From Gammaproteobacteria bacterium UBA4421 (lineage in GTDB: Bacteria; Pseudomonadota; Gammaproteobacteria; Pseudomonadales; Azotimanducaceae): a DNA stretch of 49,796 bases. The stretch is taken from positions 1 to 49,796 of the forward strand of contig DGQF01000005.1 of NCBI GenBank assembly GCA_002389675.1. Direction: 5' to 3'. Shown here one piece after another: positions 1-7,617 of this stretch (position 1 is its first letter; every line of letters starts with the position of its first letter). The translations under genes were made by a program, and so were the position numbers. The notes under the pieces were generated by a model that was not told the DNA's origin, did no database searches, and saw only the letters and a program-made list of their open reading frames with translations.

Positions 1-531
1 CTCAAAGAACTGGTCGAAGTAGTCCCTTTGTAAAGATTCGATTTGTTGAACCAGGGTGTTTTTGCTGGAAAGGCTGGCTTTGGGGATATATCGATCTATG
101 ACCCCGCGATTGAAGGCATCGACGGCGGTTTTTTCATCGGCTACGCCGGTGAGCAGCACTTTTTTAATGCGCGGGTTTTTAACTTGTTCAAAGAATTCAA
201 TGCCGGTCATGGTTGGCATGGCAAAGTCGACCAGCAGTACGGAAATCTGTGCAAAGCGTTCAACGCGTTTAATTTCTTCTTCTAAAACAGCAAAGTCGAC
301 GTGAATGATTGTGTTATCTGGTGTGCTGTTATCCGCTGAAAAACAGCGCTCGACGAGTGGGGAAAGCGGATCGGATTGGTTGATCAGGTGCAGTGTTTTA
401 GCCGGATTTGAAGAGCAGACAAAGGCCCAATGATCCGGGAGCTCCAAAGTCAGACTGGTTAAGAAGGCGGCGTTATCGTCCACGAAACAAATAGTGGTTG
501 GATGTTGGTATGGGGGCAGTGCGTGCGGCAT
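1..531 (-). CDS. Response regulator with receiver domain, partial (3' end off the left edge)
   Basis: Reading the minus strand from ATG at 531 gives 177 open codons with no stop before the window edge, so the C-terminus is missing. It looks like a CheY-like receiver: FVDDN (acidic pair near residues 18-19), LLVDFAMPTMTG (probable phospho-acceptor Asp near 102), KVLLTG (Thr/Ser position) and IPKAS (conserved Lys near 151). The acidic pair and the phospho-Asp are about 84 residues apart, against roughly 40 in ordinary receivers, which implies an insertion of about 40 residues that includes the stretch around residues 55-90. The start lies 2 bases after the stop of the Arc-type gene, so the two are almost certainly co-transcribed. 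The output domain, if any, is outside the window. Confidence 0.8.
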   Translation of the reverse strand, partial: MPHALPPYQHPTTICFVDDNAAFLTSLTLELPDHWAFVCSSNPAKTLHLINQSDPLSPLVERCFSADNSTPDNTIIHVDFAVLEEEIKRVERFAQISVLLVDFAMPTMTGIEFFEQVKNPRIKKVLLTGVADEKTAVDAFNRGVIDRYIPKASLSSKNTLVQQIESLQRDYFDQFFE

Positions 532-533
532 GA

Positions 534-857
534 CTAGGAGAGTAGCTTTAAAAGAGCTAATTTTTTTTCGTGCGGCAGGTGCCTGAACGCGCGAACGATT
601 TTTTCCTCTTCTGGAGCAAGGGTTCGCCCAAAAAAATACTCCATCTGATCGTGCATTTCCGGTGCGAGCTGTTGATTTGCTTCGGTTGACGGGAGACCGC
701 TGAATGATTGCTCAATGCGCGCTACAATTTCCGAGTTGATACTGCGGCGATAATATTGGGCTGCGTCGCCGATACGGTGTCGCAATTGTCGAGGGAGGCG
801 CACAACAAACTTATAAGGTTTTTCCGGTTCCATAGTGCTTGCATAGCGAAGGTCCAT
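534..857 (-). CDS. Arc-type ribbon-helix-helix DNA-binding protein
   Basis: This 107-residue protein has an Arc-like N-terminus. KFVVRLPRQLRHRI would be the DNA-contacting beta strand running into helix 1, and SINSEIVARIE would be helix 2 of the ribbon-helix-helix fold. The Arc/AmrZ(AlgZ) family are dimeric or tetrameric regulators that insert paired beta strands into the major groove. The C-terminal half (about residues 60-107) is charged and helical and could mediate oligomerisation or partner contact. ATG at 857 is preceded by GAGGG about 9 bases upstream; an internal Met at residue 9 is an alternative start. It is the first gene of a two-gene minus-strand unit with the response regulator and is divergent from the Nudix operon at 954, so it could control either unit. 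Confidence 0.75.
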   Translation of the reverse strand: MDLRYASTMEPEKPYKFVVRLPRQLRHRIGDAAQYYRRSINSEIVARIEQSFSGLPSTEANQQLAPEMHDQMEYFFGRTLAPEEEKIVRAFRHLPHEKKLALLKLLS

Positions 858-953
858 GAGACACTACCCTCGATGTGGCACATTCGCAACAATGTCATTT
901 TGATATCACAGGGTGTTCGAATGCCTCGTGAGCACCACCTACAGGAGTAAAGT

Positions 954-1709
954 ATGCAGCCTCTGGAACAGAATAATATCCGTTTAGCGGCAACGGTGAT
1001 GTTGGTTCGTGATTCAGACCGTGGTCTGGAGGTATATATGGTGCAGCGTCCCGGTAGGGGTGCATTCCCAGATTTGCACGTGTTCCCGGGGGGTAAAGTT
1101 GACGCCGACGATTGGGCCCCTGAGTATTGTTCGGGGTTGGATGATCAACAGGCCAGCGCGCTTTTGGGGGTCGCGCGGGGTGGTTTGCGTTACTGGGTTG
1201 CTGTGGCTCGGGAATGTTTTGAAGAGTGTGGGGTCCTGCTTGCTCACCAAAACGGCAAGCCGGTAGATTTCGCTCGGCCTGGTTTGGCGGCTCGATTTGC
1301 TCAGCATCGGGAGGATCTTTTGGCCGGTAAAGTCAGTTTTTCTAAAATATGTGAAATGGAATCTCTGGCCGTGGCCTGTGATCGGCTGGCCTATTTCAGC
1401 CATTGGATAACTCCTGAGGCCGCTCCTCGTCGGTTTGATACCCGATTCTTTTTGGCCGCATTACCGCATCAACAGGCAACATTGGCGGATACGCAAGAAA
1501 CTGCGGACGATCAGTGGGATAGTCCTGGCGAAGCCCTGCTCAAGTATGCGTCAAAACAGTGGTTGATGATCGAGCCCACGTTACGTTCGTTAGAAACCTT
1601 AAGCCGTTATACGACGGTGGATGAGGCCCTTCTTGCCGTGAATTTAAAGAATCATGTAACGCCTTTGACGTCAGCCTTGAGTCTTCAAGGTATGCAAAAA
1701 TACCACTGA
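954..1709 (+). CDS. Nudix hydrolase, NUDT19-like
   Basis: A 251-residue protein with an N-terminal beta strand (AATVMLVRDS), FPGGKVD near residues 45-51, and the conserved half of a Nudix box, ARECFEECGVLL, near 85-96 (REUxEExGU pattern). The segment between the PGG motif and the Nudix helix is longer than in canonical MutT proteins. That is typical of the NUDT19/RP2p group, whose characterised members hydrolyse CoA or acyl-CoA derivatives. The substrate here is an inference from family. ATG at 954 follows AGGAG (942-946) with good spacing. The stop overlaps a possible ATG of the ABC ATPase (TGATG), so it heads the operon that runs to about 6575. Confidence 0.8.
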   Translation: MQPLEQNNIRLAATVMLVRDSDRGLEVYMVQRPGRGAFPDLHVFPGGKVDADDWAPEYCSGLDDQQASALLGVARGGLRYWVAVARECFEECGVLLAHQNGKPVDFARPGLAARFAQHREDLLAGKVSFSKICEMESLAVACDRLAYFSHWITPEAAPRRFDTRFFLAALPHQQATLADTQETADDQWDSPGEALLKYASKQWLMIEPTLRSLETLSRYTTVDEALLAVNLKNHVTPLTSALSLQGMQKYH

Positions 1710-1744
1710 TGAGGTTGAAGGCAGAAAATATCCAGGAGTCCGCA

Positions 1745-2410
1745 ATGGTGCGAGTGTCGGGCTTGGAAAAGAATTATCGCGATGGTGATCGCCAGATCAA
1801 GGTACTGTCTGATCTTAGTCTAGAGCTGCGAGCGGGCCAATCATTGGCGCTGACCGGGCCTAGCGGGTCGGGTAAATCCACTTTGCTTAATGTGCTGGCG
1901 GGTTTGATTCCGAGCGATGCTGGAGAGGTTGCGCTATGTTTCGGCCAACACAACTTTGCGTTGCATCAAATGCACGAAGCTGCGCTTACGCGCATGCGGC
2001 GGCATTACATCGGCTATGTTTATCAATTCTTCAACCTAGTGCCAACCTTGACCGTTTTAGAAAATGTCAGATTGCCAGCGCGCCTGAACAAGGCAAAGGA
2101 GCTAGATCAACTTGCTGTCGATCTTCTGTGTGATTTTGGTCTTGGTGCGCGTTTAGATGTATTTCCTCACGTGCTTTCTGGTGGCGAGCAGCAACGAGTG
2201 GCGGTAGCGCGTGCACTGCTGGCAAAACCACCGCTAATTCTTGCTGACGAACCCACCGGTAATCTGGATGTCGACAATACCGCCAGAGTGGCACAACTAT
2301 TGTTTGGCACGGCAAAAGAAATGGGCTTATCAGTCATTGTGGCCACTCATAGCGAAGAAATTGCAGGCCGCGCCGACCAGCACCTTCGCCTAGGTGGTCC
2401 GAGTGTGTAA
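1745..2410 (+). CDS. ABC transporter ATP-binding protein, LolD/YbbA type
   Basis: A 221-residue nucleotide-binding subunit with Walker [13 protein letters not shown]-loop [11 protein letters not shown], signature LSGGEQQR, Walker [13 protein letters not shown] and H-loop ATHS. The sequence groups with LolD/MacB/YbbA ATPases, which work with FtsX-type permeases and usually drive envelope mechanotransmission or extraction, not ordinary uptake. Two starts are possible. ATG 1709 overlaps the previous stop but has no good ribosome site. ATG 1745 has AGGAG at 1734-1738, six bases upstream, and is preferred. The permease begins 5 bases after the stop. Confidence 0.9.
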   Translation: MVRVSGLEKNYRDGDRQIKVLSDLSLELRAGQSLALTGPSGSGKSTLLNVLAGLIPSDAGEVALCFGQHNFALHQMHEAALTRMRRHYIGYVYQFFNLVPTLTVLENVRLPARLNKAKELDQLAVDLLCDFGLGARLDVFPHVLSGGEQQRVAVARALLAKPPLILADEPTGNLDVDNTARVAQLLFGTAKEMGLSVIVATHSEEIAGRADQHLRLGGPSV

Positions 2411-2415
2411 CTGAT

Positions 2416-4746
2416 TTGATTGCGCTTGCGCTATTTCGTTTCCTTCGCAGCACGCCATGGTCGACGTGCATGGCGCTCATGGGGGTTGCGCTTGGCGTGA
2501 CCTCTATTGTGAGCGTGCATTTGATCAGTGGCACCGTGGCCAGACAGTTAGATGCACTGGTGCCGGCTTCGCTGGCCCGGTATACGCATTTTATGCATCG
2601 CGACGCGTTGTCCTCAGATGATTATTTCCAGTTGCGACGGCAATGGCGGGCCGGTGTGGCGCAGGACATTCAAAGTATGTCACCCATCATCGATGAGACA
2701 GTATTGTTAAACGGCAAGTCGGTGCGGGTATTGGGTGTCGATTTGATGAGCGCTGGCGAAGTTCTGCGTGAGAGTGTCTTGGTAGAAAAAGACAATTCTG
2801 CCAATGGCTGGTCGTGGCAAGGGGTCTGGGTAGATGCGACTTTGGTTGGTCAACTGCAGTATCGGGTCAATGGCGTTTTAGCGCTTCCCGCGGGAACAGT
2901 TATTGCGGATATTGGTGTGGCCCAGTCTATTTTAGGCTGGCCAGATGATCGGCTCTCCTATGTGGGTATTTCCCTGGTCGATCGTTGGGGGGGCTTAAAA
3001 ACATGGGGTGAAAATTTGATGCCCGGGTTTGGATCTGGATTGCCGAGCTCTGAGGTAGTTTTTTCTGGGTTACCCGGTTGGCATGTGCGTAGTCTGGCAG
3101 GGCAGCACCCGGCCAGCACGTTTGGTAAATCGGTGTTATTTAATATTAGCGCGCTGGGTTTGTTGGCGATGCTGGTGTCTTGGTTTTTGATATATCAGGT
3201 CGCAGTGTCTTGGTTGCGTCGGCTATGGCCGGTGTTGCGCCGACTCAATGTATTAGGGGTTCAGTGGCGCGCTCTTTGCTTTTATTTTGTCTCTGCGATG
3301 ATCATGGTGGGGCTGGTGTCTGGAGTTTTGGGCTTGTTTATTGGGCAAGCACTGGCTGAAATGTTGTTTTCGTTAGCTGTTGGTGGTGATGACGCCTACT
3401 TTCCACTGGAGGCTTGGGTAGTTGGCAAGGGGTTACTTTCGGCCCTAGGAGTGTGCTGTTTTGGAGGCGCTTGGGCGTTTCGTAGTGCGCGCCGTCCTAG
3501 TCGCCAAATTCCCCGGCGAGGATGGCTCTGTGGCGGTCTGATTGTGTTGGCAGGATCCGGTGTTTTTTTTCCGGACAGCGGCCTTATTGGTGGTTTTTTG
3601 AGCATCGCGATTCTCAGTATGGTTGCCGTCTCGATCGCTGGACCGCTGCTTAAATGGTTACGCGGATATGCGGGTTATATTCGCGGCCCCTATTTCCTGC
3701 GCTTGAGTCTGCGTGAAGCACTTTGGTATCCGCAGGATTTGGCGGTTGCTCTTTCTGGGTTGTCGTTGGCAGTAGCCACCGCCATTGGGGTGACCTTAAT
3801 GATCGATAGCTTCCGTACAGATTTTTCGCGCATGCTGGAGCGCCGCTTGAGCTACGACGTAGTTGTCCAAGGCGACTCGGCGGCCCTGCATCAGCTGCAA
3901 AGCGACCTGGGGAAAATGGACGCCGTTTCGCGTGTGCAGGCCTACAGCGAATTCATCACTCGGTTGCAGGGCGTGCCGGTGCAAGTGGAGATGTCACAGA
4001 TGGATCGCACAGAAACAGCCCGTTACGGCTATGGACAGTCCCTGTCCGCGCGGCAGGCACTAATCAGCGAACAAGCAGCCCGCGCTTTGGGTCTTAAAAC
4101 GGGTGAGGGGTTTCGTTTGGAATCCTCTGATTTTGAGGTGATGGGCGTTTTCCAAAGCTTTGGTGATATTCAACCGCGTATTCTTGTTGGCCTTGACGCC
4201 GCTCCTATATTCGAAGCGCAGACGCTGAGCGCGCTCAGTTTGAACGTGGACACACCGAGCGCGCTGAGTGAGGCTTTGCGCAAGGCCTATCCTCAACTTG
4301 AGCTGACGCGGCAGAGCGAGATTCGACGATTGGCGTTGGCAACGTTTGATCGCACGTTCACGATCACAACTGTTCTAATTTTGATTGCTCTGCTAGTGGC
4401 TGCTATCGGCGTATACATCGCCGTGACGACATTGCGGCTCAATAAGCAGGTGAGCACAAAATTATTGGTGGCGCTCGGGGTGAGTCATGCTGAAGAAGCC
4501 GGGATGGATTTTGTCTTAGGCCTGGGAATAGGAATGCTGGCGTTAGTGCTTGCGTTGCCTTTGGGTATTTGTTTTGGCTGGATTTTATGTGCGGTGATCA
4601 ATCCGCGCGCGTTTGGGTGGACCGTTGATTTGCAGCTATCGGCCGGTGGCCTATTTTGGCCGGTATTCTGGGGTCTGACTGCAGCGGCCATGGCGGGTGT
4701 TATTCGTATCGGGCGCAAAGAAGGGGTTGGTCATGACGATGTTTAG
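2416..4746 (+). CDS. FtsX-like ABC transporter permease (YbbP/AttFG type)
   Basis: A 776-residue inner-membrane protein. A first membrane segment lies near residues 17-38, followed by a large periplasmic region (about 40-235). A cluster of hydrophobic segments spans about 240-420, then a second N-proximal membrane segment (about 445-465) and a second periplasmic domain, and three C-terminal membrane segments (about 640-770). This looks like two FtsX units in one chain, as in YbbP, and suggests a single polypeptide can form the permease. The likely start is TTG 2416, just after the ATPase stop; no ATG lies in a comparable place. The last codons overlap the start of the lipoprotein gene at 4733, so the ATPase, permease and lipoprotein probably form one system. 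Confidence 0.85.
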   Translation: MIALALFRFLRSTPWSTCMALMGVALGVTSIVSVHLISGTVARQLDALVPASLARYTHFMHRDALSSDDYFQLRRQWRAGVAQDIQSMSPIIDETVLLNGKSVRVLGVDLMSAGEVLRESVLVEKDNSANGWSWQGVWVDATLVGQLQYRVNGVLALPAGTVIADIGVAQSILGWPDDRLSYVGISLVDRWGGLKTWGENLMPGFGSGLPSSEVVFSGLPGWHVRSLAGQHPASTFGKSVLFNISALGLLAMLVSWFLIYQVAVSWLRRLWPVLRRLNVLGVQWRALCFYFVSAMIMVGLVSGVLGLFIGQALAEMLFSLAVGGDDAYFPLEAWVVGKGLLSALGVCCFGGAWAFRSARRPSRQIPRRGWLCGGLIVLAGSGVFFPDSGLIGGFLSIAILSMVAVSIAGPLLKWLRGYAGYIRGPYFLRLSLREALWYPQDLAVALSGLSLAVATAIGVTLMIDSFRTDFSRMLERRLSYDVVVQGDSAALHQLQSDLGKMDAVSRVQAYSEFITRLQGVPVQVEMSQMDRTETARYGYGQSLSARQALISEQAARALGLKTGEGFRLESSDFEVMGVFQSFGDIQPRILVGLDAAPIFEAQTLSALSLNVDTPSALSEALRKAYPQLELTRQSEIRRLALATFDRTFTITTVLILIALLVAAIGVYIAVTTLRLNKQVSTKLLVALGVSHAEEAGMDFVLGLGIGMLALVLALPLGICFGWILCAVINPRAFGWTVDLQLSAGGLFWPVFWGLTAAAMAGVIRIGRKEGVGHDDV

Positions 4747-5947
4747 CCCTGCTGCAGGCCTGCCATTGATGGCAACCAAATTAGTGCTGAGCTTGACTTT
4801 GTTGCTCAGTGCGGCCTGTCAAGAGCATGCTGTTGAGCCTCTTCAACAGATTTCCGGCCTGCGCGTGAACGCGGTCCTAGGTGACGACGGGCAACAAGGA
4901 TTCTTGCTTGCGGAACAACCCAGAACGTTTGTATTTCCACAAGACCATGGCGCACACCCGGGTTATCGAAGCGAGTGGTGGTACCTCACCGCCGTCTTGC
5001 AAGATGCTAAAGGTAATTATTATGGCGTCCAGTTTACGTTGTTCCGTCAAGCGTTAGCTCCGCAGCCCGTTGGCGATGGACCTTGGCAAACCGGCTTGGT
5101 TTATCTTGCTCACCTGGCGTTGAGCGATGTTGCGCGTAAACGTCATTTTCAGGCTCAGCGCTTGGTGCGCGGCCACCCGCAATTGGCATCGGTCAGTGTT
5201 ATGCCGAGCTTTACTGCGTTTATCGAGGATTGGTCGCTGCAGGCGAAGCAGCCTTCTTTAGGCGCTTTGCAGCTGCAGGCGCAAGATGATGGCTGGGGGC
5301 TAAGTTTGGAGATGACTCAAACTCAAGCGATTGTTTTGCAGGGATTAAACGGTTTGTCGCATAAAGGGGAGGGGTCAGCCAGCTATTATTATTCACTCCC
5401 AAGGTTGCGCACGCAGGGAGTCGTCCGGCGAGGTGCGCAGGAGGTGAGGGTCACCGGGTGGGCGTGGTTTGACAGAGAATGGAGTACGTCGGTGCTGGCC
5501 GACCATCTTAAAGGATGGGACTGGATGGCGCTAAACTTGGATGACGGAAGAAATATCATGGCTTTTCGGTTGCGACGTCGAGATGGCCGGCGAGATGAGT
5601 ATGATCATGGTCTGCTTGTCCAGTCTGCGTCCGTAGCCCCAGCAGTGGCGCAAAAACCTGTCATTGGCAAGACTGATCATGGGGTTACCTTACTGACACC
5701 ACAGGACTTTGAGTTAACTCCTCAGCGTTATTGGCAGGATGCCAATCGCGTTGCATGGCCTGTTCAATGGACTTTGCAGCTGGGAGAAGAAACCTTTGTC
5801 ATTGAGGCCATGATGGACGATCAGTTGATGCAACAAACGTTGACTTACTGGGAAGGTATTGTTGTCGTGCGCAACAATGAATCGCAAAATGTAGGCAGTG
5901 GCTACTTGGAGCTGACTGGCTACGGTGCTGGAGATAAAGATGACTGA
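4733..5947 (+). CDS. CrtC/AttH-like lipocalin-family lipoprotein
   Basis: A 404-residue protein starting with a lipoprotein-like signal: a hydrophobic stretch near residues 12-27 ending in LSAAC, with Ser at -3, which is less usual than Leu. The mature part carries the hallmarks of the carotenoid hydratase CrtC / AttH family: HPGYRSEWWYLTAVL near residue 80 and GWAWFDREWST near 245. That fold is a tandem lipocalin-like barrel. AttH of Agrobacterium is encoded with the ATPase and permease genes attEFG, and the arrangement here matches. It is probably a periplasmic lipid- or hydrophobe-binding partner of the upstream transporter; hydratase activity is not implied. The start at ATG 4733 overlaps the permease end by 14 bases. 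AAGGGG lies upstream. Confidence 0.8.
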   Translation: MTMFSPAAGLPLMATKLVLSLTLLLSAACQEHAVEPLQQISGLRVNAVLGDDGQQGFLLAEQPRTFVFPQDHGAHPGYRSEWWYLTAVLQDAKGNYYGVQFTLFRQALAPQPVGDGPWQTGLVYLAHLALSDVARKRHFQAQRLVRGHPQLASVSVMPSFTAFIEDWSLQAKQPSLGALQLQAQDDGWGLSLEMTQTQAIVLQGLNGLSHKGEGSASYYYSLPRLRTQGVVRRGAQEVRVTGWAWFDREWSTSVLADHLKGWDWMALNLDDGRNIMAFRLRRRDGRRDEYDHGLLVQSASVAPAVAQKPVIGKTDHGVTLLTPQDFELTPQRYWQDANRVAWPVQWTLQLGEETFVIEAMMDDQLMQQTLTYWEGIVVVRNNESQNVGSGYLELTGYGAGDKDD

Positions 5948-6575
5948 CGACCGCTCAACGGACACTCAAGATCGGGTTGACTCACATGATCAGGGGGCGC
6001 ATCGCCAACCCAAATCGCAGCAGGCGCTAGATTGGCAAACCCTGGGATCCTCGTATGATGAGCAGGCGGGATTAATTTTGTTCAAAAAGCGGATCGATAA
6101 GATGCGTAATCCGCGCAACAATCGCGTGTTCGACCGGTTGATTCTCGAGTCTGTCGATTGGGTGAACATGGTGGTCATTGATAAGGAGGGGCGGTGTGTC
6201 ATGATCCGGCAGTATCGCTTTGGCGCAGGGTATACGACGCTGGAAACGCCGGGTGGTATGGTAGATCCGGGGGAAGATTCCGCGACCGCCGCTGCGCGTG
6301 AGTTGCTTGAAGAGACAGGTTATGCTTCCGATAAATGGACTTACCTAGGTGCTGTGGAGCCTAATCCTGCGATACACAATCACTTATGCCATCACTGGCT
6401 AGCTCGGGATGCATACCTTAAGGATGATCCTAGCCCGGGAGCGGGAGAAATGATCGCGGTAGAGCTGATGACGCAAGCGCAGGTGCAAGCAGCAGTTTTG
6501 AGCGGGGAGTTGAAGCACGCACTTGCCCTATCTGCCCTCGCTCGAGTGTATCCCCTGTGGTCTTCTGCGCTCTAG
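5940..6575 (+). CDS. Nudix hydrolase, ADP-ribose pyrophosphatase-like
   Basis: A 211-residue protein with a complete Nudix box. The motif runs from GGMVDPGE to RELLEETGY near residues 107-129 and fits GX5EX7REUXEEXGU. The preceding MIRQYRFGAGYTTLETPGG resembles the ADP-sugar pyrophosphatase (NudF/NUDT5) group, where ADP-ribose or a related sugar nucleotide is split to AMP plus sugar phosphate. The first 40 residues are polar and likely disordered. The best start is ATG 5940, preceded by GGAG (5931-5934), and it overlaps the lipoprotein stop by 8 bases. It is the last gene of the plus-strand operon. A Nudix gene thus flanks the transporter genes on each side. Confidence 0.85.
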   Translation: MTDDRSTDTQDRVDSHDQGAHRQPKSQQALDWQTLGSSYDEQAGLILFKKRIDKMRNPRNNRVFDRLILESVDWVNMVVIDKEGRCVMIRQYRFGAGYTTLETPGGMVDPGEDSATAAARELLEETGYASDKWTYLGAVEPNPAIHNHLCHHWLARDAYLKDDPSPGAGEMIAVELMTQAQVQAAVLSGELKHALALSALARVYPLWSSAL

Positions 6576-6601
6576 GATAGTCATCTTTCAGACCAGCAAC
6601 T

Positions 6602-7441
6602 TTAGCGTTCGTGTTGCGTGCTGTTCAGAGCCCAGTCGTAGTTAAAGTCGACGGTGCCCGAAAAATTTTGCAAGGATTCGTTCAGCGTTTCATGGTGACG
6701 GGCTAAATAGTTAAGCAGGCCGGCTTGGTCACTGGCAAAGTCAGATTGATACCAATTAAAAATACTGGAGAGTGTCAATGAGTCTGGATTGTCGACAGAG
6801 ACCCCTCTTGGGTGGTTGATATAGGTGCGTTCGGCGGCTGACAGCGCCGGCTCTAGAAGCGCACCTGAAAAAGCAATTGCGCTTAAATTGGGGCAACTCA
6901 CGCTGGCACAGTTGACCGCGTAGTGAATTCGATGATCCTGCCAGATTGGACGAAGAATTCTGTGCTCGATATCGTTAAGAGTGAGTGTCTGCCCCGCAAT
7001 TTTGATGACAGGATCGTCCCAGGGCCCGAAAGAAAATAGGCGGGCGCCCATCCTTTTAATTGATTTTTTCTGGGGATGCTGAAGCACAATGTCGACGGTG
7101 AGTGCGTTATATAGGTTGATCCAGTAGGCCATTTGCTCGTTTCGATTTAAGCCTCTAGGGTCAATTTGAGTCACTTGCCGCAGATAGTTGCGCAACAAGG
7201 CATGGCCCTCGCCGGCAGCACCAGCGTAGTTCACCCGGGTAATGCCGTCATTGTGGAGGGTGACATATTGATCTAAAAACAGCTGCCAGTTGCTGTGGTC
7301 GATAGTTTGTGTAGCGGTGGTATGAGGCAGCCAAAATGGCCACGCCTGGCTCGCGTGTGCTGGTGTTTGTGCCGAAATTGTCAGCAGGGCGGAAAAGATC
7401 CATCCAGTGATCAGGCTTTTATTGGGCATATTGACACACAT
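6602..7441 (-). CDS. Secreted DUF547 family protein
   Basis: A 279-residue protein with a signal peptide (hydrophobic core LITGWIFSALLTISA, likely cleavage after AHA near residue 30). It then has DUF547 features: MAYWINLYNALTVDIVL near 105-121, FGPWDDP, LTLNDIEHRILRP, and NCASVSCPNLS near 175-185. DUF547 proteins are common in proteobacteria and plants, and their biochemical role is not established to my knowledge. ATG 7441 follows AGGAAG with 5-base spacing. It converges with the Nudix gene (26-bp gap) and is divergent from the GGDEF-EAL gene. A periplasmic location is inferred. Confidence 0.85.
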   Translation of the reverse strand: MCVNMPNKSLITGWIFSALLTISAQTPAHASQAWPFWLPHTTATQTIDHSNWQLFLDQYVTLHNDGITRVNYAGAAGEGHALLRNYLRQVTQIDPRGLNRNEQMAYWINLYNALTVDIVLQHPQKKSIKRMGARLFSFGPWDDPVIKIAGQTLTLNDIEHRILRPIWQDHRIHYAVNCASVSCPNLSAIAFSGALLEPALSAAERTYINHPRGVSVDNPDSLTLSSIFNWYQSDFASDQAGLLNYLARHHETLNESLQNFSGTVDFNYDWALNSTQHER

Positions 7442-7524
7442 AATTTCTTCCTAGGAGCGATAGGCTTAGAGTAGCTACTTGGGATATAGTTCGGTCGTGT
7501 AGAACAGGATTGGGCTTGCATGTA

Positions 7525-7537
7525 AGATTGTCAATCT
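7525..7537. promoter_or_regulatory. Short perfect inverted repeat in a divergent intergenic region
   Basis: AGATTG T CAATCT is a 13-bp perfect inverted repeat with a one-base centre. It lies midway between the divergent starts of the DUF547 gene (7441) and the receiver-PAS-GGDEF-EAL gene (about 7618). The position suits an operator for a dimeric regulator of either gene. No regulator is identified, and a repeat this short can arise by chance. Confidence 0.25.
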
Positions 7538-7617
7538 ACTGACCTTTCTGTGGGGGTCGGCAGGTGATTTAAAACAGAGCAAGCAACGCAAAATTATTGC
7601 GAGTAGTGTTGGATTTG

